Assembly (NCBI GenBank): GCA_903910495.1
Contig: CAIVZW010000262.1
Location: forward strand, 1-7,537
Length of the DNA: 7,537 nucleotides
Origin: an uncultured beta proteobacterium
GTDB lineage: Bacteria > Pseudomonadota > Gammaproteobacteria > Burkholderiales > Rhodocyclaceae
Direction: 5' to 3'
The notes beneath the pieces were generated by a model that did no database searches, had not been told where the DNA came from, and saw only the letters and a list, made by a program, of their open reading frames with translations. A program made the translations under genes and the position numbers. Of the stretch, positions 1 through 7,171 are shown piece after piece; position 1 is the stretch's first letter; every line of letters begins with the position of its first letter.

Positions 1-367
1 CTTCGAGCGGGCGTTCGCCAATGGCCGCGAAGGCGTTCTGCAGCGGTTGCACCATGAACGGCAGGGAATAGAACACCGAGGCGATGACCAGGCCGGGGAA
101 CGTAAAAGGCAGGATGCCCAGCCCGAGCGCTTCGGTCAGTTGCCCGACCGGTCCTTTCGGCCCCATGGCGACCAGCAGGTAGAACCCGAGCACCGTCGGC
201 GGCAGCACCAAAGGCAGGGAAACGATGGCGCCGACGACCCCTTTCAGGCGCGAGTGCGTGCGCGCCAGCCACCAGGCGATGGGCGTGCCGACGAGCAGCA
301 GCAGCAGCGTTACCACGCTGGCCAGTTTCAGGGTCAGCCAGACGGCGCCCAGATCGGCATTGTCCAT
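1..367 (-). CDS. modB: Molybdate ABC transporter permease ModB, N-terminal 122 residues (cut by window edge)
   Basis: Inner-membrane permease of the ModABC molybdate importer; it forms the channel that accepts molybdate from ModA and is driven by the ModC ATPase. The translation begins [20 protein letters not shown] and runs through a hydrophobic first helix, then [11 protein letters not shown], then [16 protein letters not shown], a stretch very typical of ModB/CysT-type permeases. The visible part ends at IGERPLE, before the EAA loop that contacts ModC. The ATG at 367 is preceded by AAGGTG (374-379 on the plus strand) with 6 nt spacing. It lies 27 bp after the modA stop, so the two are almost certainly one operon; modC would be expected further left, outside the window. 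The remaining half cannot be judged. The family call is sure. Confidence 0.93.
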   Translation of the reverse strand, partial: MDNADLGAVWLTLKLASVVTLLLLLVGTPIAWWLARTHSRLKGVVGAIVSLPLVLPPTVLGFYLLVAMGPKGPVGQLTEALGLGILPFTFPGLVIASVFYSLPFMVQPLQNAFAAIGERPLE

Positions 368-394
368 AGTTAACACCTTGAGTTCAGTGTGTTT

Positions 395-1370
<976 letters not shown>

Positions 1371-2546
1371 CTACAGCTCCATCGTGTCGGCAAAGGCCAG
1401 CGCCTGCATTTGCGCGCGGTTGAATTGGTCGGCCGAAAGACCGAGCATAGCCGCCTGTTCGGCGAGTGCCCTGCCGTCCTCACCCTCGCTGACCTTGGCC
1501 AGCTCAAGGAAGGGGCCATAGACTCCACCCTTGCCGAGCAGGGCGTCGCAGATCGATTCGGGCAGGCTCATGGACTCCAGCACCTTGTCCATGCTCACCC
1601 CGAGCAAGGCGTCGAGCATCGAGAACGCCCCAGTGATGAACAGGTTGTCGTACTCCTGCCGCTCAACCAGGCCGTGCGCCAGCAGTTCCATCAAGCGGGC
1701 ACGGGTCAGCGCCGTATGCATCAGGGCCGGCGCCATCGGATCCTTGCTCGCCGTGGCCAGCAGCAGAGACAGCCATTTATTGAGCTTGTCGTAACCGAGA
1801 ATGGTCACCGCATGACGGAAGGACTGGATCTCGCAGGACAGGCCAAAGCCCGCCGAATTGATGTAACGCAGAAGCTTGTAGGAGAGTGCGACATCCTGTT
1901 TGAGCGCGGTTTCGATATCCTTGATGTCGGCATTCTTGCGCACCAGGTTCAGCACCCGGATGATCTGCGCCTGTCCCGGGTTGAGCGCCTTGGCCGGAGC
2001 CCTGGTCGGGTGCTTGAAAAACCAGCTGGCAGCCGCGTTCACTCCGGCATCCAGACAGGTCTGGAAATTCTGCCCGTCAAAGACGTTAAACGCCACAGCA
2101 ATGCCAAAAGGCTGCGTTTGCACGGCCAGCCCCTTGAGCTGTGCCGGCGTATAACGCTGCGCATCGAAAGCGATGAAGCGGAAACTTACGCCGGTAGACA
2201 GTGCGGCCTGTGCCTGCGGATCAAAGTGCAGACAAAGCGATGGCTGGGATACCTGCAGGGCGGCAATGAAATCGGCGGCCCCCGAATCAACAAGCGATGC
2301 CGGGTGAATTTCAATCGTTGCATTATCCGGTGCCGGCCAGGCCAGAAAATCGGCATCGCAAGGCGTGCCGCCGCAATTGATGAAGACCAGTTTTTCGCCC
2401 TGTGGCCAGAACTCGGCCAGCGTACCCAGGGCATTGGCTGCATCTTTCGTCGTCGCTCCATCGTCAAGATGCAGCGTCAGCCGCATGGCGATGATCTTGC
2501 TCTGACGATTGACCAGAGGTTGTCGGGAAATATAGACGTCGGGCAT
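1371..2546 (-). CDS. Degenerate EAL-like / HDOD domain signalling protein
   Basis: Cytoplasmic signalling protein of the YuxH/CdgJ-like EAL-HDOD group; members affect motility, biofilm or c-di-GMP-linked behaviour, but the exact output here is unknown. With the ATG at 2546 it has 391 residues. Residues about 1-185 match the EAL fold in outline (ISRQPLVNRQSKIIAMRL). The catalytic E-x-L near the N terminus is replaced (AMRLTLHL where active proteins read YELLFR), so phosphodiesterase activity is not expected. Residues about 188-385 are an HDOD domain: LNLVRKNADIKDIETALKQD, then LLRYINSAGFGL and HAVTILGYDKL, without metal-binding His-Asp pairs. A TTG at 2555 overlaps the upstream stop, but GCAGG at 2556-2560 lies 9 nt before the ATG, so I prefer the ATG. 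It begins 5 bp after the reductase stop, implying co-transcription and probably translational coupling. Confidence 0.88.
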   Translation of the reverse strand: MPDVYISRQPLVNRQSKIIAMRLTLHLDDGATTKDAANALGTLAEFWPQGEKLVFINCGGTPCDADFLAWPAPDNATIEIHPASLVDSGAADFIAALQVSQPSLCLHFDPQAQAALSTGVSFRFIAFDAQRYTPAQLKGLAVQTQPFGIAVAFNVFDGQNFQTCLDAGVNAAASWFFKHPTRAPAKALNPGQAQIIRVLNLVRKNADIKDIETALKQDVALSYKLLRYINSAGFGLSCEIQSFRHAVTILGYDKLNKWLSLLLATASKDPMAPALMHTALTRARLMELLAHGLVERQEYDNLFITGAFSMLDALLGVSMDKVLESMSLPESICDALLGKGGVYGPFLELAKVSEGEDGRALAEQAAMLGLSADQFNRAQMQALAFADTMEL

Positions 2547-2551
2547 GGCAG

Positions 2552-3610
2552 TCAACCTGCAGTAATGGACGGACTCTGTACGGCGGTCGCGTCGTCGTTG
2601 GCAAATTCGAAGGCATCAGCAAAAAACTCGTCCTCCGGCAAACGGCATTGTCCGATAAAATCCCTTCGCGATACAGCCACCATCGCCGGTGAACCACAAA
2701 CATACACCTGATGACCCGAAAGATCAGGAAAATCCCGCATCGCGGCCTGGTGCGCCAAACCGCGTCGTCCGCTCCAGGGTTCGTGCTCCGTTGTGTCGTC
2801 CGACAATACTGGAATGCAACGGATGTTGGCATGCTCAGCCGCCCAGCGTTCAGCGACAGGCCACAGGTAGAGGTCGCTGCGCCTGCGCCCGCCCCAGTAG
2901 ATGTCCATTGGCCGCGACGAATTTTCGGCGATGGCGTGTTCGACAATGGACTTGATCGGTGCAAAACCGGTGCCGCCAGCCACCAGCAGCATCGGCTTTT
3001 GCGAATCCTCGCGCAGGAAGAAACTACCATGCGGCCCGTTGATGCGCAGCATGTCGCGCTCCTTCAGGGTGCTGAACACCTGATCGGTGAAAAAGCCGCC
3101 CGGCGCATGACGAATGTGCAGTTGCAGGCAGCCATTGTCGTGCGGAGCATTGGCCAGTGAAAACGCCCGGCGGCGGCCATCCTTGAGCACGATCTCGATG
3201 TATTGCCCGGGCAGGAACTGCAGTCGTTCGCTGACCGGCAACCTGAGTTCGACGAGCATCACATCGGCTGCCGCAGGGGTGAGCTTCTGCACCCGCGCCG
3301 GCAGGGTCTTGACCGGTATTTCCAGTGACAACCGAAACTCCCGGCTTTCGATGACGAGGTCGCTCTGCGCTCTGGCGCAGCAGAACAACGCCTGCCCTGC
3401 CTTGCGCTCGGCATCGCTCAGCACATCGATTTGCGCCTGGCCATGATCGACCTGACCGGCCAGCACTTTACCGCGACAGGCGCCACAGACTCCGTCGCGA
3501 CAACCGTAGGGCAGCATCAACCCCTGCCGCAGCGCAGCGTCGAGAAGGGTCTCGTCTTCCCCGGCCAGAAAAGTGTGCTGGCTTGGCTGTATGGTGACCC
3601 GGAAATCCAT
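2552..3610 (-). CDS. 2Fe-2S ferredoxin / FAD / NAD(P)H oxidoreductase (CDP-6-deoxy-delta-3,4-glucoseen reductase-like)
   Basis: Soluble electron-transfer flavoprotein that would pass electrons from NAD(P)H via FAD to a plant-type 2Fe-2S centre and on to a partner. With the ATG at 3610 it has 352 residues. Domains in order: ferredoxin (about 1-90) with cluster ligands C37, C42, C45 and C77 (CRDGVCGAC and FCC); FAD-binding barrel with RAFSLANAP; NAD-binding domain with GGTGFAPIKSI and the C-terminal CGSP. This is the layout of AscD/DdhD, MmoC and phenol hydroxylase reductases. Automatic annotation often uses the dideoxysugar name, but no dideoxysugar genes are near, so the true partner is unknown. 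The start is set by GGGAG 5 nt upstream; a TTG further up at 3655 would run into the divergent gene. The downstream HDOD gene follows almost without a gap. Confidence 0.9.
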   Translation of the reverse strand: MDFRVTIQPSQHTFLAGEDETLLDAALRQGLMLPYGCRDGVCGACRGKVLAGQVDHGQAQIDVLSDAERKAGQALFCCARAQSDLVIESREFRLSLEIPVKTLPARVQKLTPAAADVMLVELRLPVSERLQFLPGQYIEIVLKDGRRRAFSLANAPHDNGCLQLHIRHAPGGFFTDQVFSTLKERDMLRINGPHGSFFLREDSQKPMLLVAGGTGFAPIKSIVEHAIAENSSRPMDIYWGGRRRSDLYLWPVAERWAAEHANIRCIPVLSDDTTEHEPWSGRRGLAHQAAMRDFPDLSGHQVYVCGSPAMVAVSRRDFIGQCRLPEDEFFADAFEFANDDATAVQSPSITAG

Positions 3611-3637
3611 TGAATCTCCCTGAAAGCATGAATCCGG

Positions 3638-3650
3638 TAAAATTGCGCCG
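3638..3650 (+). promoter_or_regulatory. Candidate -10 box giving a leaderless epimerase transcript
   Basis: TAAAAT at 3638-3643 matches the sigma-70 -10 consensus at five of six positions and ends 6 nt before the GTG at 3650, so a transcript starting at the usual distance would begin at or next to the start codon. No Shine-Dalgarno sequence lies upstream of this GTG. The -35 is poor: TTGAAT at 3610-3615 is 22 bp away, too far for a normal spacer. The site lies in the 39-bp spacer between two divergent genes. Confidence 0.35.
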
Positions 3651-4531
3651 TGCAAAAACTATTGATCGTCGGCTGTGGTGATGTGGCTCGCCGTACGCTA
3701 CCCCGTCTGCTCGGCCATTTTCGGGTCTTCGCCCTGTTGCGCGATCCGGTGCAGTGCGCTTTCTGGCGCGATCATGGCGCCAACCCCATCCTTGCCGACC
3801 TCGATCGGCCTGCCAGTTTGCAGCGCATTGGCGGCTTGGCCGACGTCGTGCTGCATTTTGCGCCGCCCCCTGAGCGCGGCACGGTGGATGCCCGCACGCG
3901 CCACCTGATTGCCGCACTGGCCCGCGGAGAAAGTCTACCACAGCGCCTAATCTACATTAGTACCAGCGGTGTTTATGGTGATTGTGGCGGCGCGCGCATC
4001 GACGAGACGCGTCCGCTCCGTCCGGCAACGGCCCGCGCCCTGCGTCGCGTCGATGCCGAACGCCAGTTGCGGCGCTTCGGTTCGCGCCACGGTGTCTGCG
4101 TCAGCATTCTGCGCGCCCCTGGAATTTATGCAGCGGATCGTCTGCCCATCGCACGCCTGCAACAAGGCGTCAGTGCGCTGCGTGCCGAAGATGACGTATT
4201 CACCAACCACATCCACGCCGACGACCTGGCCATGCTGACCTGCGCGGCCCTGCGCTACGGACGCGCCAACCGCTGTTACAACGCCAGCGACGATTCGGAA
4301 ATGAAGATGGGCGATTATTTCGATCTCGTTGCCGACCGTTTCGGATTGCCACGCGCAGCGCGTATCCCGCGCAGCGAGGCACGGACGCAGTTATCGCCAC
4401 TGTTATTGTCGTTCATGAGCGAATCACGCCGGCTCGATAACCGGCGCATCAGGCAGGAACTGCAGGCACAATTGCGTTATCCGCAGGTTGCCGATGGCGT
4501 CAATGCCGCCTGGCACGAAAGGAATCCTTAA
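3650..4531 (+). CDS. Atypical SDR NAD(P)-dependent epimerase/dehydratase (YeeZ-like)
   Basis: Probable cytoplasmic NAD(P)-binding protein of the extended/atypical short-chain dehydrogenase group; the substrate is unknown. It has 293 residues. The N-terminal Rossmann motif is KLLIVGCGDVARR (G8, G10, with Ala at the third glycine position). LIYISTSGVYGD mid-protein corresponds to the SDR Ser/Tyr region, but the usual YxxxK lysine is not evident, as in YeeZ relatives. FTNHIHADDLA and RCYNASDD are the typical second-half motifs. The GTG at 3650 is chosen because an in-frame TAA at 3638 closes the frame above it and the Rossmann strand starts immediately after it. No ribosome site is seen. Its stop overlaps the next ATG by one base (TAATG), so it is translationally coupled to the HemJ-like gene. 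Confidence 0.85.
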   Translation: MQKLLIVGCGDVARRTLPRLLGHFRVFALLRDPVQCAFWRDHGANPILADLDRPASLQRIGGLADVVLHFAPPPERGTVDARTRHLIAALARGESLPQRLIYISTSGVYGDCGGARIDETRPLRPATARALRRVDAERQLRRFGSRHGVCVSILRAPGIYAADRLPIARLQQGVSALRAEDDVFTNHIHADDLAMLTCAALRYGRANRCYNASDDSEMKMGDYFDLVADRFGLPRAARIPRSEARTQLSPLLLSFMSESRRLDNRRIRQELQAQLRYPQVADGVNAAWHERNP

Positions 4532-4965
4532 TGCTTTACCTCGAAATCAAGGCCCTGCATATCCTGCTGGTGGTCAGCTGGTTCGCCGGCCTGTTCTATC
4601 TGCCGCGCATTTTCGTCAACCTGGCGATGGTGCCGGCGCATAGCAGCGCCGAACGCGACCGGCTGCTGCTGATGGCCGGCAAGCTCTATCGTTTCATGAC
4701 CCCGATCGGCGTGCTGGCACTGATCTCCGGCCTCTGGCTGTGGCTGGGGGTCGGAATTGGCGGGGGCCCGGGCGGCGCCTGGCTGCACGCCAAGTTGACG
4801 CTGGTCTTCGGTCTGGTTGTCTATAATCTCTATTGTCGAAAGCTGCTCTGCGACTTCATATCCGGGATCGAGACACGCAGCCACGTCTGGTTTCGCTGGT
4901 TCAACGAAGTGCCGGTCATTGTTCTGCTCCTTGTCACCTTTCTTGTCGTTCTCAAACCCTTCTAA
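4531..4965 (+). CDS. hemJ: HemJ-like (UPF0093/CopD-like) membrane protein, putative protoporphyrinogen IX oxidase
   Basis: Inner-membrane protein of the HemJ family, which in bacteria lacking HemG and HemY oxidises protoporphyrinogen IX to protoporphyrin IX in haem synthesis. It has 144 residues, the family's usual size, with four predicted helices at about 5-29, 54-76, 84-102 and 122-142. Family marks are IKALHILLVVSWFAGLFYLP (H10, W17), the Gly-rich loop GIGGGPGGAWLHAKL (H86, K88), and the C-terminal SHVWFRWFNEVP and KPF. An AAAGGAA ribosome site at 4518-4524 lies 6 nt before the ATG, inside the end of the epimerase gene. Many databases label betaproteobacterial members CopD family; the copper role is not supported. 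HemJ activity is inferred from family membership. Confidence 0.85.
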   Translation: MLYLEIKALHILLVVSWFAGLFYLPRIFVNLAMVPAHSSAERDRLLLMAGKLYRFMTPIGVLALISGLWLWLGVGIGGGPGGAWLHAKLTLVFGLVVYNLYCRKLLCDFISGIETRSHVWFRWFNEVPVIVLLLVTFLVVLKPF

Positions 4966-5160
4966 CAGGCGGTCATGTTGCAAGAGATCGATACAAATCG
5001 TCGTCATTCCGGGCTTGACCCGGAATCCGACCGAAGGAAGTGCAGAGCCAGTAGTGCACCACTGGATTCCGGCACCCCAAGGGTACTTCCTTCGGGGCGC
5101 CTTCGCCGGAATGACGATTTATCCATGCGTTTCACCATGACTACCTACTAGGACTATCCC
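4966..5160. other. Intergenic region between hemJ and rlmL
   Basis: No gene is seen. Most of the stretch is a palindromic repeat element (about 5000-5118). The first 35 bp follow the hemJ stop, and the last 42 bp carry the AGGA ribosome site (5150-5153) of the TTG-started methyltransferase gene. A separate rlmL promoter could not be identified. Confidence 0.5.
5000..5118. repeat. Palindromic interspersed repeat element
   Basis: The ends are an 11-bp perfect inverted repeat: CGTCATTCCGG at 5002-5012 and CCGGAATGACG at 5106-5116. Each end also folds alone: CCGGG-cttga-CCCGG at 5009-5023 and GGCG-cctt-CGCC at 5096-5107. Inside are two more complementary pairs, CCGGAATCC (5020-5028) with GGATTCCGG (5064-5072) and CCGAAGGAAGT (5031-5041) with ACTTCCTTCGG (5085-5095). 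These two pairs cross, so they are alternative folds or a pseudoknot. The CGTCATTCCGG/CCGGAATGACG ends are of a type widely scattered between genes in proteobacteria; that likeness is from memory. Copy number cannot be judged from this window. Confidence 0.75.
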
Positions 5161-6309
5161 TTGGAAAAGTTTTTTGCCAGTTGCCCGCGCGGTCTTGAAG
5201 CCCTGCTTGCGGAAGACCTCGTCGCCGCCGGCGTCAGCGATCTGAAGCCGATTCCCGGGGGCGTGCATTTTGTCGCCGGGTGGCCGGCCTGCTACGCCGC
5301 CAACCTGCATTCGCGCATCGCCACGCGCATCCTGTGGCGCGTCGCCCACAGCCGCTATACCAAGGAAGACGACATCTACAAACTGGCGCTCGACTGCGAC
5401 TGGGCGAAGTGGTTTTCGGCCGCGCAGACGATACGCGTCGACGTCACTGCGGTCAAAAGCCCGCTCAAGAGCCTGGAATTCATCACCCTGCGCATCAAGG
5501 ATGCCATTTGCGACCGCTTCCGCGCCGACACCGGCAAGCGCCCGAGCGTCGACACGCGCGAGCCGGAAGTGCGCATGTACGGTTTTATCACCGCCGACGA
5601 ATGTACGCTCTACATCGACACTTCGGGCGCCCCGCTCTACCAGCGCGGCCTGCGCCAGAAGACCGTCGAGGCACCGCTCAAGGAGAACGTCGCCGCCGGC
5701 ATCCTGCGCCTTTCCGGCTGGCAGCCCGGCACACCGCTGCTCGACCCGATGTGCGGCAGCGGCACCTTCCTGCTCGAGGCGGCGCAGATGGCGCTCGACA
5801 TCGCGCCGGGCGCCGGCCGCGATTTCGGCTTCCAGCGTCTGAAGAACTTCCAGCTCGACGTGTGGAAGGGCCTGCTCGATGCCGCCATGGACGCCGAAAA
5901 ACCCGCCGCCAGCGCGCAGATCTACGGCAGCGACATCTCGCCAGTCGCGGTGCGTGCCACCCTGGCCAACCTCGACCGCGCCGGCCTGCTGCCGGCCGTC
6001 TCGCTGAGCACGGGCGATATTCTTGAAATCGCCGCCCCTGCTGTGCAAGGCGTCATGGTCGCCAACCCGCCCTACGGCGAACGCCTGTCGGAACAGGACG
6101 AACTGGCGGCCTTCTATCCGCCGCTGGGCAGTGCGCTCAAGCGCAACTTCGCCGGCTGGAACTGCTACCTGCTGAGCGCCGACCTGCGCATGCCCAAGCT
6201 GATGCGCCTGACGCCGAGCAAGAAAACGCCGCTCTACAACGGCGCCATCGAATGCCGGCTGTTCGAGTTCAAAATGGTGGCGGGAAGCAATCGGCCTGTG
6301 AGGGAGTAA
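5161..6309 (+). CDS. rlmL: THUMP-domain class I SAM-dependent RNA methyltransferase (RlmL-type, 23S rRNA m2G2445)
   Basis: Cytoplasmic enzyme that in E. coli (N-terminal half of RlmKL) methylates N2 of G2445 in 23S rRNA using S-adenosylmethionine. It has 382 residues. The N terminus FFASCPRGLEALLAEDL is the ferredoxin-like part, with the THUMP domain following to about residue 155. The Rossmann methyltransferase carries DPMCGSGTFLLEA (D195 onward) as the SAM motif and NPPYGERL (N302-P303-P304-Y305) as the catalytic motif typical of base-amino methylation. It lacks the RlmK half, as is common outside gammaproteobacteria. The start is TTG at 5161: an in-frame TAG at 5149 excludes anything earlier, AGGA at 5150-5153 is 7 nt away, and the conserved N terminus starts there. 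The exact target is inferred from the family. Confidence 0.9.
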   Translation: MEKFFASCPRGLEALLAEDLVAAGVSDLKPIPGGVHFVAGWPACYAANLHSRIATRILWRVAHSRYTKEDDIYKLALDCDWAKWFSAAQTIRVDVTAVKSPLKSLEFITLRIKDAICDRFRADTGKRPSVDTREPEVRMYGFITADECTLYIDTSGAPLYQRGLRQKTVEAPLKENVAAGILRLSGWQPGTPLLDPMCGSGTFLLEAAQMALDIAPGAGRDFGFQRLKNFQLDVWKGLLDAAMDAEKPAASAQIYGSDISPVAVRATLANLDRAGLLPAVSLSTGDILEIAAPAVQGVMVANPPYGERLSEQDELAAFYPPLGSALKRNFAGWNCYLLSADLRMPKLMRLTPSKKTPLYNGAIECRLFEFKMVAGSNRPVRE

Positions 6310-6330
6310 ATACGGGCGCCTTCAGGGCAT

Positions 6331-6345
6331 GGGCGGCGATCGCCC
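6331..6345 (+). terminator. Weak GC hairpin after rlmL
   Basis: GGGCG-gcgat-CGCCC forms a 5-bp stem with a 5-nt loop 22 bp after the rlmL stop and contains the palindrome GGCGATCGCC. No T tract follows, so it is only a possible transcription end or a chance palindrome. Confidence 0.25.
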
Positions 6346-6364
6346 GTTGATGGGCGTTGCGTGC

Positions 6365-6408
6365 CAAGGGCAAACATCGACAGTCAAAATGAATTCGATG
6401 CTGACCCC
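6365..6408 (+). repeat. Left copy of 44-bp direct repeat flanking higBA
   Basis: This stretch runs from CAAGGGCAAACATCGACAG to CGATGCTGACCCC and recurs at 7219-7262 in the same orientation, with only two differences (6370 G/A and 6378 C/T). It lies 55 bp after the rlmL stop and just before the higBA promoter. Its right edge, GCTGACCCCGAT (6400-6411), is also an exact inverse of ATCGGGGTCAGC at 7149-7160. Confidence 0.9.
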
Positions 6409-6417
6409 GATAGCAGG

Positions 6418-6432
6418 TAACGCTTGACGTTA
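6418..6432. promoter_or_regulatory. Candidate HigA operator: TAACG-N5-CGTTA
   Basis: A perfect 5-bp inverted repeat with a 5-bp spacer, overlapping the -35 box of the higBA promoter. A third CGTTA at 6444-6448 overlaps the -10. Autorepression by HigA, alone or with HigB, is the rule for this family, and this is where such a site would be expected. Binding is inferred. Confidence 0.5.
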
Positions 6433-6452
6433 TGCATGCGCCGCGTTAATAT
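6424..6452 (+). promoter_or_regulatory. higBA promoter, apparently leaderless
   Basis: TTGACG (6424-6429, 5/6 match to the sigma-70 -35) and TAATAT (6447-6452, 4/6 match to -10) are separated by 17 bp. The higB ATG starts 6 nt after the -10 box, so the predicted transcript begins at or beside the start codon. No ribosome binding sequence precedes the ATG, consistent with leaderless translation. Confidence 0.65.
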
Positions 6453-6458
6453 CTGCAC

Positions 6459-6740
6459 ATGGCAATCAAGAGCTTCAAGTGCAAGGACACAGAGGCGCTT
6501 TTCCTTGGGAAACGTGTTCGTCGCTGGGTGAATGTTGAGCGCCCTGCGCTCCGCAAACTTGAGCAACTTGACTGGTCTGCTGTCTTGGAAGATCTGCGGG
6601 TTCCCCCGGGCAATCAGCTGGAGGCGTTGAAAGAAAATCGCAAGGGTCAGCACAGCATTCGCATCAACGATCGGTGGCGCGTGTGCTTTGTTTGGACCCC
6701 TGAGGGACCGAAGAACGTTGAGATTGTGGATTACCACTAA
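6459..6740 (+). CDS. higB: HigB-family type II toxin (RelE/ParE superfamily mRNA interferase)
   Basis: Ribosome-dependent mRNA endonuclease toxin that would block translation when its antitoxin is lost. It has 93 residues, the normal length. Diagnostic stretches are IKSFKCKDTEALF at the start, NVERPALRKLEQL, VPPGNQLEALKENRKGQHSI in the middle, and INDRWRVCFVW and VEIVDYH at the end; the basic residues and terminal DYH fit the HigB fold and active surface. Toxin-first order with the antitoxin 12 bp downstream is the hallmark of higBA. The ATG at 6459 gives exactly the conserved family N terminus. Base composition differs from its neighbours (one 60-bp row of the gene is about 55% GC by hand count against about 72% in a row of rlmL), consistent with acquisition by transfer. 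Confidence 0.93.
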   Translation: MAIKSFKCKDTEALFLGKRVRRWVNVERPALRKLEQLDWSAVLEDLRVPPGNQLEALKENRKGQHSIRINDRWRVCFVWTPEGPKNVEIVDYH

Positions 6741-6752
6741 AGGAATTTGACT

Positions 6753-7052
6753 ATGCGCACTGTCCCCCCTGTTTCTCCCGGTGAAATGCTGGAAGAAGAA
6801 TTTCTGAAGCCGCTTGGCCTGACGAAGTACCGCTTGGCCAAAGACATCGGTGTTCCTCCTCAACGAATTGGCGACATCGTAGCCGGTAAGCGCGCCATTA
6901 CTGCCGACACCGACCTGCGGCTGTGTCGGTACTTCGGACTCAGCGATGGGTGGTGGCTTCGAGGGCAGGCCAACTACGATACAGTGATTGCCCGCGAAGT
7001 CATGGGCGAGACACTTTCGCGCATCTCCCGGTGTCGGCTACTGGCTGCTTGA
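6753..7052 (+). CDS. higA: HigA-family antitoxin, Xre-type helix-turn-helix
   Basis: Antitoxin that binds and neutralises HigB and represses the operon. It has 99 residues from the ATG at 6753. VSPGEMLEEEFLKPLGL opens it, and the helix-turn-helix lies at about 24-45 (TKYRLAKDIGVPPQRIGDIV, then AGKR). RYFGLSDGWWLRGQANYDT and AREVMGETLSRI complete the VapI/HigA pattern. A TTG at 6747 is also in frame, but AAAGGA (6739-6744) sits 2 nt from it and 8 nt from the ATG, so the ATG is chosen. The last ten residues (SRCRLLAA) do not resemble any tail I recognise; the body looks complete, so a small C-terminal change by insertion or frameshift is possible but not shown. Confidence 0.92.
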   Translation: MRTVPPVSPGEMLEEEFLKPLGLTKYRLAKDIGVPPQRIGDIVAGKRAITADTDLRLCRYFGLSDGWWLRGQANYDTVIAREVMGETLSRISRCRLLAA

Positions 7053-7137
7053 GTAGTCCACACAGACCGTGTGCCCGAACACTACGGTCGACCAGAAACT
7101 GTTGCCTATCTCTCCCGGATTGATCCCGATCCGGATT

Positions 7138-7171
7138 CCGAAAATGCAATCGGGGTCAGCGATGTTTTCGG
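7138..7171. repeat. Hairpin CCGAAAA...TTTTCGG
   Basis: CCGAAAA (7138-7144) pairs with TTTTCGG (7165-7171), and ATCG (7149-7152) pairs with CGAT (7160-7163) inside, leaving GGGTCAG as the loop. In the plus direction the descending arm carries TTTT, so it could end the higBA transcript, but the T run is inside the stem. It may instead be one end of the repeat unit. Confidence 0.4.

Noticed and set aside
3611..3655. Longer reductase start at TTG 3655
   Set aside because: It would run past the divergent GTG and add 15 unconserved residues; GGGAG before the ATG at 3610 decides the start.
4528..5007. 159-codon minus-strand frame opposite hemJ
   Set aside because: Gln/Asp-rich low-complexity translation, a shadow of the membrane-protein gene.
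5000..5118. CRISPR array or tRNA in the hemJ-rlmL gap
   Set aside because: There are inverted, not regularly spaced direct, repeats, and no cloverleaf can be drawn.
5119..6048. 309-codon minus-strand frame opposite rlmL
   Set aside because: No recognisable motif; the plus strand carries the SAM and NPPY motifs of the methyltransferase.
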